Origin: Thermoleophilia bacterium
Lineage (GTDB): Bacteria; Actinomycetota; Thermoleophilia; Gaiellales; SKUG01
Assembly (NCBI GenBank): GCA_007122215.1
Contig: SKUG01000225.1
Location: forward strand, 1 to 8,648
Reading direction: 5' to 3'
DNA: 8,648 nt
The notes below the pieces were generated by a model. The model had not been told where the DNA came from, did no database searches, and saw nothing but the letters and a program-made list of their open reading frames with translations. Positions 1 to 5,433 of the stretch are shown piece after piece; position 1 is the stretch's first letter; every line of letters begins with the position of its first letter. Made by a program: the position numbers and the translations under genes.

Positions 1-202
1 CGAGCTGCTCCTCCATCGCCGAGAAGCGGGTCAGGCGCTCGTTGAGGCGCTCGACCTCCTCCCGCAGCTCGCTGCGCTCGTGCCAGAGGCCGGCGAGGGT
101 CTCGCGGATCTCCTCGACGAAGCGGTCCACGTCAGCCGGTCGGTAGCCGCGCAGCGACCGTCCGAACTCCCGCCGCTCCACCTCGAATGGTGACATCGTC
201 AT
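1..202 (-). CDS. divIVA: DivIVA-family polar/septal protein, N-terminus (partial)
   Basis: Only the first 67 codons are present; the rest lies beyond the left edge. DivIVA (Wag31 in mycobacteria) is a cytoplasmic coiled-coil protein that gathers at curved membrane and organises polar growth and septum placement. The visible part has the family's N-terminal membrane-binding domain: FEVERREFGRSLRGYRPADVDRF at about residues 6-28 in two overlapping parts, with the RGY turn at 18-20. In Bacillus DivIVA the inserting pair is Phe17-Arg18; here it is Leu17-Arg18. From about residue 29 a charged heptad-like coiled coil begins and includes RFSAMEEQL, close to the family's second conserved block. The ATG at 202 is preceded by a moderate SD (AAGGCAGG); a second in-frame ATG lies two codons later. 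It is the last visible gene of the yggS-sepF-proC-yggT row, the usual place for divIVA. Confidence 0.93.
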   Translation of the reverse strand, partial: MTMSPFEVERREFGRSLRGYRPADVDRFVEEIRETLAGLWHERSELREEVERLNERLTRFSAMEEQL

Positions 203-248
203 GGTTGCCTGCCTTGTGGTCGTGGTTGCCGTGGGGGCCGTGCGGCGC

Positions 249-515
249 CTAGCCGCAGAGGATCCCGCGCACGATGAATATGAGGAAGATTCCGATGATC
301 GGTGAGAGGTCGAGCGCAGCGCCGCCGACCTGGATGGGCTTGACCAGCCCACGGAAGATATCGAGGTAGGGGGCAACGATGCTCTGCATGAACGACTTCA
401 GCGGCTGGATGGGATGGTCGAACGGGAGCTGCAGCCAGCTGAGCACGACCCAGCCGAGGATCATGATCACGTAGATCGTGAGGAAGATGCAGATGAATTC
501 CAGCAGCGGTTCCAC
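249..515 (-). CDS. yggT: YggT-family small integral membrane protein
   Basis: This is a short two-helix membrane protein of the YggT/YlmG family (88 residues from the start chosen). Family members sit in the cytoplasmic membrane next to sepF and divIVA; a role in division-site or membrane organisation is proposed, but no reaction is known. Visible features are a first hydrophobic helix at about residues 5-28, the connecting motif VAPYLDIFRGLVKPI at about 47-61, and LDLSPIIGIFLIF starting the second helix at about 69-81. The start is uncertain. I chose GTG at 515 because the protein then begins directly in the helix, as is usual, and AAGGGA lies 12 bases upstream. GTG at 536 and TTG at 551 are in-frame alternatives, giving up to 100 residues but with no SD. 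It lies between proC and divIVA on the same strand. Confidence 0.88.
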   Translation of the reverse strand: MEPLLEFICIFLTIYVIMILGWVVLSWLQLPFDHPIQPLKSFMQSIVAPYLDIFRGLVKPIQVGGAALDLSPIIGIFLIFIVRGILCG

Positions 516-635
516 CGGTGGCCCGGATCCCTTCACGCGTCGTCGGGCCAATTCAACAGGGTCGGTCGGACACCTGCGGCAGGCACGCCGCCGCCGTACG
601 CGCTGACGGGAGCCCAGGCCCGGGCCGGAGCGGGG

Positions 636-1442
636 TCAGCCGAGCTCGCCGGCCCGGTCACGTGCGGCGACGACTGCGTCGATGATCGCCCCGCGCACCG
701 CTGCGCGTTCCATGTGGGCAAGCCCGGTTGCGGCCGTGCCGCCGGGACTCGTGACCATCCGTCGCAGCGCTCCACAGGAGAGGTCGTCCTCGACGAGCAT
801 CCGGGCCGTTCCGACCATGGTCGTGAGGGCCAGCTCCCGTCCGACCTCGGCGCTGAGGCCGGCCACGATCGCGGCGTCCTCGAACGCCTCCACCACCAGC
901 GCGAAGAATGCAGGTCCCGAGCCGCTCAGCGCCGTGGCAGCATCGAAGAGCGGCTCGCGCAGCTCCACGAGCGTCCCGAGCTGGCCGAGGCAGGACAGGG
1001 CGGCCTCGGTGAGGTCGGTCCGCACGCGTCCCGTGGCGTAGGTGATGGTCCCGGCCCCGACCTCGACGGGCACGTTGGGCATCAGCCGCAGGACGGGCAC
1101 GCCATCGTCCAGGAGGTTCTCGAGCGTTGCCGCATGGACGCCAGCTGCGACCGATGCGACGAGCGTGTCGGGGCCGACGTGGTCGCTGACCTGGCGAACG
1201 ACGTCCTCGACGTCGGTGGGCTTGACGCAGACCACGACGACGTCGGAGCGGTCGACGAGCTCACGGTTGTCGGTGGTGGCGTCGACCCCGTAGGCGTCCG
1301 CGAGCGCCCGGGCCCGCCCCGACCCGCGGTCGCTGACGACCATCTGCTCGGTCGCACCGGCTCCCGCCGCGGCCCAGCCCCGCACCATGGCACGGGCCAT
1401 GTTGCCCGATCCGATCAGGCCGATCCTCGGTGGTGACGCCAT
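636..1442 (-). CDS. proC: Pyrroline-5-carboxylate reductase
   Basis: This enzyme catalyses the last step of proline synthesis, NAD(P)H-dependent reduction of 1-pyrroline-5-carboxylate to L-proline, in the cytoplasm. The 268 residues match the usual length. An N-terminal Rossmann fold opens with IGLIGSGNMA at 7-16. VKP at 73-75 and MPNVPVEVGAG at 121-131 follow. The C-terminal dimerisation and substrate domain carries ALSGSGPAFF at 171-180 and the family signature VTSPGGTAATG at 230-240. The ATG at 1442 has a good SD (GGGAAGG, 8 bases upstream). The gene sits between sepF and yggT. Placement of proC beside yggS and yggT is seen in several bacterial phyla, and no mechanistic link to division is established. 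The 74-base gap to sepF holds a GC hairpin (1482-1500) but no convincing terminator, so co-transcription is likely. Confidence 0.97.
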   Translation of the reverse strand: MASPPRIGLIGSGNMARAMVRGWAAAGAGATEQMVVSDRGSGRARALADAYGVDATTDNRELVDRSDVVVVCVKPTDVEDVVRQVSDHVGPDTLVASVAAGVHAATLENLLDDGVPVLRLMPNVPVEVGAGTITYATGRVRTDLTEAALSCLGQLGTLVELREPLFDAATALSGSGPAFFALVVEAFEDAAIVAGLSAEVGRELALTTMVGTARMLVEDDLSCGALRRMVTSPGGTAATGLAHMERAAVRGAIIDAVVAARDRAGELG

Positions 1443-1516
1443 GCCCGGAGCCTTCCCGCCATCGACGGCCCCCCAAACGCGCCCCTGCCCGCAGGCGGGG
1501 CCGGACCAGCCCCGGA

Positions 1517-1990
1517 TCAGCTCTGGTTGAAGAAGCCACCCTCGGCGAGCGCGGCCCGCTCCTCCGCACTGACCTCCACGTCGGCGGGCGTCAGCAGGAA
1601 GACCCGGTCGGCGATCCGCTGCATCTGCCCGTCGAGGCCGTAGGTCAGTCCGCTGGCGAAGTCGATCAGCCGCTTGCTGAGGTCCCCGTCGGTCTGCTGC
1701 AGGTTGACGATCACGGGCATGCCCTGCTTGAGGGCGTCGGCGACCTTCTGGGCATCGTTGAAGGTGCGCGGCGGAACGATGCCCACACCGGCCGGTCCCC
1801 GCTGGATGTCAGGGGTCCGGGCCTGGGGAGCTCGGCGTCGCGGGGCTGGGGCCTGCTGTGCGGCCCCGGCGCGCGACTCACGCTGGCGGCCGTCGTCATG
1901 ACCTGCCTGGACGCGTGGGACGTCGTCCATGTCATCGTCGACGATGCCGAAGTAGACAAGCATCCGATCCCACATGCTGCGTGCTCCCAT
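1517..1990 (-). CDS. sepF: Cell division protein SepF
   Basis: SepF binds the C-terminal tail of FtsZ and anchors the Z-ring to the membrane; in actinobacteria, which lack FtsA, it is the main tether. The 157 residues show the full family plan. An amphipathic membrane-targeting N-terminus (MWDRMLVYFGIVDDD, about 6-20) is followed by a variable polar linker rich in Arg, Gln and Ala (about 21-70). The conserved SepF core follows: RTFNDAQKVADALKQGMPVIVNLQ at 75-98, KRLIDFASGLTYGLDGQMQRI at 106-126 (each read as overlapping parts) and VFLLTPADVEVS at 130-141. The protein ends in GGFFNQS, the usual actinobacterial tail. The ATG at 1990 has a very strong SD (AGGAGG, 5 bases upstream), which favours it over the internal ATG at codon 6. 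It follows yggS by 39 bases, so the two are probably co-transcribed. Confidence 0.97.
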   Translation of the reverse strand: MGARSMWDRMLVYFGIVDDDMDDVPRVQAGHDDGRQRESRAGAAQQAPAPRRRAPQARTPDIQRGPAGVGIVPPRTFNDAQKVADALKQGMPVIVNLQQTDGDLSKRLIDFASGLTYGLDGQMQRIADRVFLLTPADVEVSAEERAALAEGGFFNQS

Positions 1991-2029
1991 CAGGTCCTCC
2001 TGGCCCGTGTGCCGGCCCCGGGACGCGCC

Positions 2030-2770
2030 TCACGCAGGCCCGGCTCCGGGAAGTGTATACAGGCCCGTGCCGATGCGAACGCAGGTCGCGCCCTCCCGCG
2101 CAGCCGCGAACCAGTCCTGGGAGGTGCCCATCGAGAGCTCGTCGAGCGGGTGCGGACTGCCGCCGGCCTGGAGCTCGTCACGCAGCTCACGCAGGCGGGC
2201 GAACGCGGGTCGGCTCGACTCCGGGTCCGTCGTGGCTGCCGGCATCGTCATCAACCCGTCGATGCGGATGGCCGGCGGGAGCTCCTCGAGGAAGCCCGCG
2301 AGGCCGCTGGAGGGAACCCCCGCCTTGGCCGGGTCGCCGTCGACGTTGACCTGGACGAGCAGCGAGCACTCCGCCACCTGCTGGTCGCCTGCGTCGATCG
2401 CCCGGGCCAGGCGACGGGCGGCGCTGGTGGAGGCCAGGGAGTGGATGCGGGCAGCAGCGTGGCTGGTCGCGACGGCCTGCCGGGACTGGAGGCGGCCGAC
2501 CATCTCCCAGCATGCGCCATCGAGCCCGTCGATGCCGGTGGCGCGACGCGTGAGCTGTTCGACGCGGGCCTCTCCGAAGTGGCGCAGGCCTGCTGCGTAC
2601 AGCACGGGAATCGCGTCGTCGTGCAGGTACTTGGTGATGGCGATGATCGTTGCCGGGGGGGTGCCCGCCTCGCGGGCGGCGGCGGCCAGGCCATCCCGCA
2701 CGGCGCGCACGCGGGCAGCGACCACTGCGGGGTCTGCTCGTCGGCCGGGTGTCGGGGAGGCGTGTACCAT
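2030..2770 (-). CDS. yggS: YggS/PROSC-family pyridoxal-phosphate homeostasis protein
   Basis: This is a PLP-binding protein of the YggS/YlmE/PLPHP family, a fold-type III barrel with no known catalytic activity that buffers free pyridoxal 5'-phosphate. Family landmarks in the 246-residue product are ITKYL with the PLP lysine at Lys47, the RHFGEARVEQ block at 63-72, WEMVGRLQSRQ at 88-98, LLVQVNVDGD at 137-146, GLMTMPA at 172-178, LSMGTSQDW at 212-220 and the phosphate-binding VRIGTGLY at 231-238. Resemblance to the mycobacterial homologue is clear (ITK, GE, SMG.S, VRIGT). The start is uncertain. ATG at 2770 is used; ATG at 2779 and GTG at 2725 are in frame, and none has a good SD. The first two fall inside or beside the start of the divergent glutaredoxin gene, and a TATACATT element lies just upstream, so a nearly leaderless message is possible. 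It is the first gene of the division row; sepF follows. Confidence 0.94.
   Translation of the reverse strand: MVHASPTPGRRADPAVVAARVRAVRDGLAAAAREAGTPPATIIAITKYLHDDAIPVLYAAGLRHFGEARVEQLTRRATGIDGLDGACWEMVGRLQSRQAVATSHAAARIHSLASTSAARRLARAIDAGDQQVAECSLLVQVNVDGDPAKAGVPSSGLAGFLEELPPAIRIDGLMTMPAATTDPESSRPAFARLRELRDELQAGGSPHPLDELSMGTSQDWFAAAREGATCVRIGTGLYTLPGAGPA
2754..2760 (+). promoter_or_regulatory. Ribosome-binding site that fixes the glutaredoxin start
   Basis: GGGGAGG ends 8 bases before the ATG at 2769, an ideal spacing. It would be 17 bases from the ATG at 2778 and 32 from the one at 2793. The site therefore favours 2769 as the start and puts the ribosome-binding site inside the opposite-strand yggS coding region. 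Confidence 0.7.
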
Positions 2771-3065
2771 GGCGTGCATGCCGGTGGTCGAAATGTATAC
2801 GACGACGTTCTGTCCGTGGTGCGTGCGTGCCCTGCGGCTGCTCGCCGCCCGCGGCGTCGCCGCCGACGAGGTCGAGCAGGTGAACGTCGATGCAGACCGG
2901 TCTGCGATGGTCGAGCGCACCGGGCGCCGCACGGTCCCGCAGCTCTTCATCGGCGGCGTCCACGTCGGCGGTTTCGACGACCTGGCCGCACTCGACGCCG
3001 AGGGCGAGCTGGAGCCCCTGATCGAGGCAGCGCGAGCCCAGGCAGGCGAGCCGCCGGCAGGATGA
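2769..3065 (+). CDS. Glutaredoxin (CPWC active site)
   Basis: This is a small thiol-disulfide oxidoreductase of the thioredoxin fold, 98 residues, the usual size for bacterial glutaredoxin. The active site CPWC is at 15-18 after the first strand (VVEMYTTTF). TVPQLFI, with the conserved cis-proline, lies in the middle, and GGFDDLAAL follows, matching the classic TVPQ.FI...GG.DDL glutathione-site pattern rather than the shorter mycoredoxin pattern. The visible function is reduction of disulfides or mixed disulfides in the cytoplasm. Many actinobacteria use mycothiol instead of glutathione, so the physiological thiol partner cannot be named. The start at 2769 is set by GGGGAGG. Codons 1-4 overlap the candidate starts of the divergent yggS. 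A gene for a small membrane protein follows 28 bases downstream on the same strand, so the two likely form an operon. Confidence 0.92.
   Translation: MACMPVVEMYTTTFCPWCVRALRLLAARGVAADEVEQVNVDADRSAMVERTGRRTVPQLFIGGVHVGGFDDLAALDAEGELEPLIEAARAQAGEPPAG
2792..2799 (-). promoter_or_regulatory. Candidate -10 element for the yggS row
   Basis: Read on the minus strand the element is TATACATT, containing TATACA and the TAnnnT hexamer TACATT. A start of transcription about 7 bases downstream would fall near 2785, only a few bases before the ATGs at 2779 and 2770, giving an almost leaderless message that fits the lack of an SD. No convincing -35 is visible. The element lies inside the glutaredoxin coding region (codons 9-11). 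This is inference from position and motif only. Confidence 0.35.
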
Positions 3066-3093
3066 GGCGGCTGGGCCGTCGAAGGGGTTCGGC

Positions 3094-3519
3094 ATGATCC
3101 AGCTGGGCCACATGGCGACGGGCATCCTCGCCTCCCGACACGTCTCGTCCCCGGTCGCCGCCGCGCTCTCGGGCGTGGTCATGCACGGCATGATGGACGT
3201 CGCTCCCCACGGGGAGATCAACGACAGGGGATGGGAGGTTGCCTCGGTCGCACTGGCCGTGCCGATTCTGGCCATGGCGTGGGGGTGGCGCTCCCCCGTC
3301 GTCTGGGGGGCGATCGGCGGGGTGCTTCCCGACGCCGAGCACCTGCTTCCCGCGAAGGTCCGTGACCGCGGCCCGCTGTTTCCCACGCACCGGATCGACG
3401 CGCTGCACAGCTCCGACACGCGACTTGCCATCCCGGCGTGGGCGCAGGTGGCGCTGGGTGGTGCGGTGATCGGCTGGTTCACGGCCCGCGGGTGGCGACG
3501 TCGCTCCCGCGGGGCGTAG
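3094..3519 (+). CDS. Small His/Asp-rich membrane protein, possibly YdjM/DUF457-like metal-dependent hydrolase
   Basis: A 141-residue protein of uncertain function. It has hydrophobic stretches at about 7-30, 48-64, 68-78 and 113-129, suggesting several short membrane segments. It also has a set of potential metal ligands: His6, HGMMDVAPH (31-39), LPDAEHLLP (78-86) and FPTHRIDALHS (96-106). The order of a leading His, an LPD.(E/D)H block and a THR...HS block recalls the YdjM/DUF457 membrane-bound metal-dependent hydrolases, which usually have PDxDH and HRxxTHS. The match is partial, and the protein is shorter than typical members. The ATG at 3094 has a strong SD (GAAGGGG, 6 bases upstream), so the gene is very likely real. 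It trails the glutaredoxin gene closely and converges with the rlpA-like gene 35 bases downstream. Substrate and role are unknown. Confidence 0.8.
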   Translation: MIQLGHMATGILASRHVSSPVAAALSGVVMHGMMDVAPHGEINDRGWEVASVALAVPILAMAWGWRSPVVWGAIGGVLPDAEHLLPAKVRDRGPLFPTHRIDALHSSDTRLAIPAWAQVALGGAVIGWFTARGWRRRSRGA

Positions 3520-3544
3520 GGGCGCCACGGTCCCACACGCGGTT

Positions 3545-3571
3545 CCCGCCGGGCTCAGAGCCGGTGGCGGG
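3545..3571. terminator. Candidate bidirectional hairpin between convergent genes
   Basis: Outer arms CCCGCC (3545-3550) and GGCGGG (3566-3571) are perfect complements. They enclose a second inverted repeat, GGCT-CAG-AGCC (3552-3562). The structure covers the last codons of the minus-strand rlpA-like gene and starts 25 bases after the plus-strand stop codon. It has no T-run on either side, so it would not be a textbook intrinsic terminator, but its place between convergent genes fits a transcription end. Inference from symmetry only. Confidence 0.35.
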
Positions 3572-4169
3572 GCAGCGAGTGGCGGGGCAGGACCCCGAAG
3601 CGCACGATGTCCGTGCCGTTGAAGCCGAGGTAGGTCCGCACGCGACCGGTGAGGTCGAGGTGCGCGCCCGAGAAGGGGCCGCGGTCGAGCACGGGGACGG
3701 CGACCTGGCGCCCGCGGTAGGAGACGGCCACCATGGTTCCGCAGGGCAGGCTCGGGTGGGCGATCCCCCAGGTCTCGACATCCAGCCGGGTCCCACAGGC
3801 CGTCCGGCGTCCGTAGAAGCCCGGACCGTACCAGGTGGCCCTCCGTTCGCCGTGCCACCGTACCCTGCGGGTTGGCAGGTGCCCCCCGGCATGCGGGGTG
3901 AAGATCAGGGCTCCGCGGCGGGCAGCGCGCTGGCGGATCGGACGGCAGCGGGCAGCAAGCCGCTGTGGCATCCGGGCCAGCTGGCCGGGCGTGTAGCGGA
4001 CACACCAGGTCGACCAGGGGTTGCCGGTCGCGCCGTGCTGGCGGGCGTCGGCTGCGGGCGCCGTGCCGGCAAGCCCGAGGAGCACCGCCAGGAGCGTGGC
4101 CATTCCCAGCCATGCTGCCAGCGGGTGGAAGGAGGCACGGGGTCGTGCTGGTCCGGTATCGATCTGCAT
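3555..4169 (-). CDS. Secreted RlpA-like double-psi beta-barrel protein
   Basis: A 204-residue exported protein. The N-terminus has a hydrophobic signal segment (about 18-37) ending TAPAADA, a plausible signal-peptidase I site near residues 40-42. There is no lipobox Cys, unlike enteric RlpA. A basic region with Cys56 and Cys75 follows, then the RlpA-type double-psi beta-barrel: ATWYGPGFYG (111-120), TACGT (123-127), AHPSLPCGTMV (137-147), VPVLDRGPF (158-166, carrying the conserved Asp162) and DLTGRVRTYLGF (172-183). Barrels of this family act on or bind peptidoglycan, and some RlpA proteins are lytic transglycosylases for denuded glycan. No SPOR domain is present. Four cysteines could form two disulfides outside the cell. 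The ATG at 4169 has an excellent SD (GGAGG, 7 bases upstream), which rules out the longer open frame reaching 4403. The gene stands alone: fpg ends 387 bases upstream. Confidence 0.9.
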   Translation of the reverse strand: MQIDTGPARPRASFHPLAAWLGMATLLAVLLGLAGTAPAADARQHGATGNPWSTWCVRYTPGQLARMPQRLAARCRPIRQRAARRGALIFTPHAGGHLPTRRVRWHGERRATWYGPGFYGRRTACGTRLDVETWGIAHPSLPCGTMVAVSYRGRQVAVPVLDRGPFSGAHLDLTGRVRTYLGFNGTDIVRFGVLPRHSLPRHRL

Positions 4170-4431
4170 GCGTGGTCCTCCGATGGAATGGTGGATGGGG
4201 TGCACGCACACGCCCGGCCCCGGACGCTGCTGCGGTCCGTGTCGTGTGAGGGGGTCAACGTCGTCTGCGTGCGGGCAGCGGGCTGCAGGAGCAGCCGGCC
4301 CTCGCCGCACGCGTCGCGATGGCCGGGGTCCGGCTGGCGCGCGCGTGCGGGGCTCGCTGGTGTCGTTGTCGGCTCGTGCGACCCGGGCCCGCTGCGATGG
4401 CACTCCACCGGCATCCGGACGGGCCCGCCTG

Positions 4432-4452
4432 GGGTGCCCTGCAGGGCCACCC
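4432..4452 (-). other. GC hairpin around a CCCTGCAGGG palindrome
   Basis: Arms GGGTG-CCC (4432-4439) and GGG-CACCC (4444-4452, with one bulged base at 4447) can pair around a TGCA loop. It lies 105 bases downstream of the fpg stop. It could help end or protect the operon transcript, or be incidental; no T-run follows it. Confidence 0.3.
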
Positions 4453-4493
4453 GCGGTCGCGTGCTGCGTCGTGGGTCGTCCTCGTCTCGCTCC

Positions 4494-4515
4494 GCCATGC
4501 CAGCCGCGGCATGGC
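4494..4515 (-). terminator. Candidate terminator hairpin after fpg
   Basis: A perfect 8-bp inverted repeat, GCCATGCC and GGCATGGC, flanks a 6-base loop (AGCCGC on the plus strand). In the direction of the operon it lies about 41 bases after the fpg stop codon, a normal position for a 3' end. It lacks a T-run, as many terminators in very GC-rich actinobacteria do, so termination here is inferred. Confidence 0.4.
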
Positions 4516-4556
4516 CGTCTGCCCCCGGTGTCGGGACGAGCCCCGCGCTTGTTGCA

Positions 4557-5423
4557 TCAGTCCTGCAGGTGGCGCCTGCCGGCTCCCGGAGCTCCAGGGC
4601 TCGCGCCACGGCGCTGGCACGCCGGGCACCACACCGTGGTGCGGCCGGCAATCGTGCCCGAGGCCATCGGCGATCCGCAGGCCAGGCAGCCCAGCCCCGC
4701 CCGTCCATAGGCCCGGAAGGCGTCCTGCATGCCGCCCTCGCTGCCATCGGGGCGGGAGTAGTCGCGCAGCGTCGACCCGCCGCGCACGATGCCCTCCGCG
4801 AGCACGCTCCGCACTGCCCGGTGCAGGCGGTCCGACTCCGCACGGCCCAGCGAACGGGCGATCCGCCCCGGTCGGATCCCCGCAGTGAACAGGGCCTCGT
4901 CGGCATAGATGTTGCCCACGCCGGCAACCACGCGCTGGTCGAGCAGGACGGCCTTGATCGGGGCCGAGCGTCGGCGCAGCGACCGCCACAGGCCGTCTGC
5001 GGTGAAGGCCCCGGCATCGAGCGGCTCGGGGCCGAGCCGCCGATCGATCGGCCCCAGCACCTCGTGGACCGATCCGACCTCGAGGGTCCCGAAGCGGCGG
5101 ACGTCGCGGTAGCGGACGATCGTGCCGTCGTCGAGCTCGAGGCGTGCGCGGGTGTGGGGGTCGGGACGCTCGTCGAGCAGCAGCGCGCCGGTCATGCGCA
5201 GGTGCAGGACCGCGACCGTGTCATCGTCCAGGTGCCAGGTGAGGTACTTCCCGCGACGGCCGAGGCGCTCGATCCGATGCCCCTCGAGCAGCCCGGCTGC
5301 GAGGGAGGGGTGGAGCGGGCGCACGAGGCGGGGGTCGTAGACCGCTGCAACGGCGATCCGACGGCCCACCAGTGCCGGCAGCAGCGCGCGGCGGATGGTC
5401 TCGACCTCGGGCAGCTCGGGCAT
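4557..5423 (-). CDS. mutM: Formamidopyrimidine-DNA glycosylase (Fpg/MutM)
   Basis: A base-excision repair enzyme that removes oxidised purines such as 8-oxoguanine and formamidopyrimidines, then nicks the strand by beta,delta-elimination. The 288 residues show every landmark: MPELPEVETIRR at the start, with catalytic Pro2 and Glu3; GRRGKYL with conserved Lys59 (Lys57 in E. coli); LHLRMTG at 73-79; VRRFG at 108-112; the helix-two-turn-helix block VVAGVGNIYADEALF at 165-179; and a C-terminal zinc finger with Cys246, Cys249, Cys266 and Cys269 and the DNA-contacting Arg261. A short basic Gly/Pro-rich tail follows. The ATG at 5423 is certain because Pro2 must be exposed; longer frames upstream are not used. 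It begins 10 bases after the stop of the pyrimidine phosphorylase gene with a weak SD (GGGATC), suggesting translation coupled to that gene. Confidence 0.97.
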   Translation of the reverse strand: MPELPEVETIRRALLPALVGRRIAVAAVYDPRLVRPLHPSLAAGLLEGHRIERLGRRGKYLTWHLDDDTVAVLHLRMTGALLLDERPDPHTRARLELDDGTIVRYRDVRRFGTLEVGSVHEVLGPIDRRLGPEPLDAGAFTADGLWRSLRRRSAPIKAVLLDQRVVAGVGNIYADEALFTAGIRPGRIARSLGRAESDRLHRAVRSVLAEGIVRGGSTLRDYSRPDGSEGGMQDAFRAYGRAGLGCLACGSPMASGTIAGRTTVWCPACQRRGASPGAPGAGRRHLQD

Positions 5424-5433
5424 CGGATCCCGA

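Larger units (their letters stand above)
4170..4556. other. 387-base stretch with no supportable gene (leader of rlpA-like gene and tail of fpg operon)
   Basis: Long frames cross this stretch on both strands, but their translations are low-complexity Arg/Pro/Ala sequence with no family motif and no well-placed SD, as expected of non-coding GC-rich DNA. It should hold the 3' end of the fpg message and the promoter of the rlpA-like gene. Two hairpins are visible (4432-4452 and 4494-4515). A TTGACC hexamer on the minus strand (4253-4258) has no -10 partner at normal spacing, so I cannot place the promoter. Confidence 0.6.

Noticed and set aside
1482..1500. GC hairpin between sepF and proC as a terminator
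   Set aside because: The stem is short with a bulge, has no T-run, and lies inside a co-oriented row with normal spacing. It is more likely incidental or a weak attenuator.
1430..3097. Plus-strand open frame (555 codons) across sepF and yggS
   Set aside because: It is antisense to two clear genes and has low-complexity translation without motifs.
4253..4258. TTGACC as the -35 of the rlpA-like gene
   Set aside because: No TAnnnT hexamer occurs 16-18 bases downstream on the minus strand.
4170..4403. N-terminal extension of the rlpA-like gene
   Set aside because: The ATG at 4169 has an ideal SD and is followed at once by a signal peptide. The extension is low-complexity and would bury the signal sequence.
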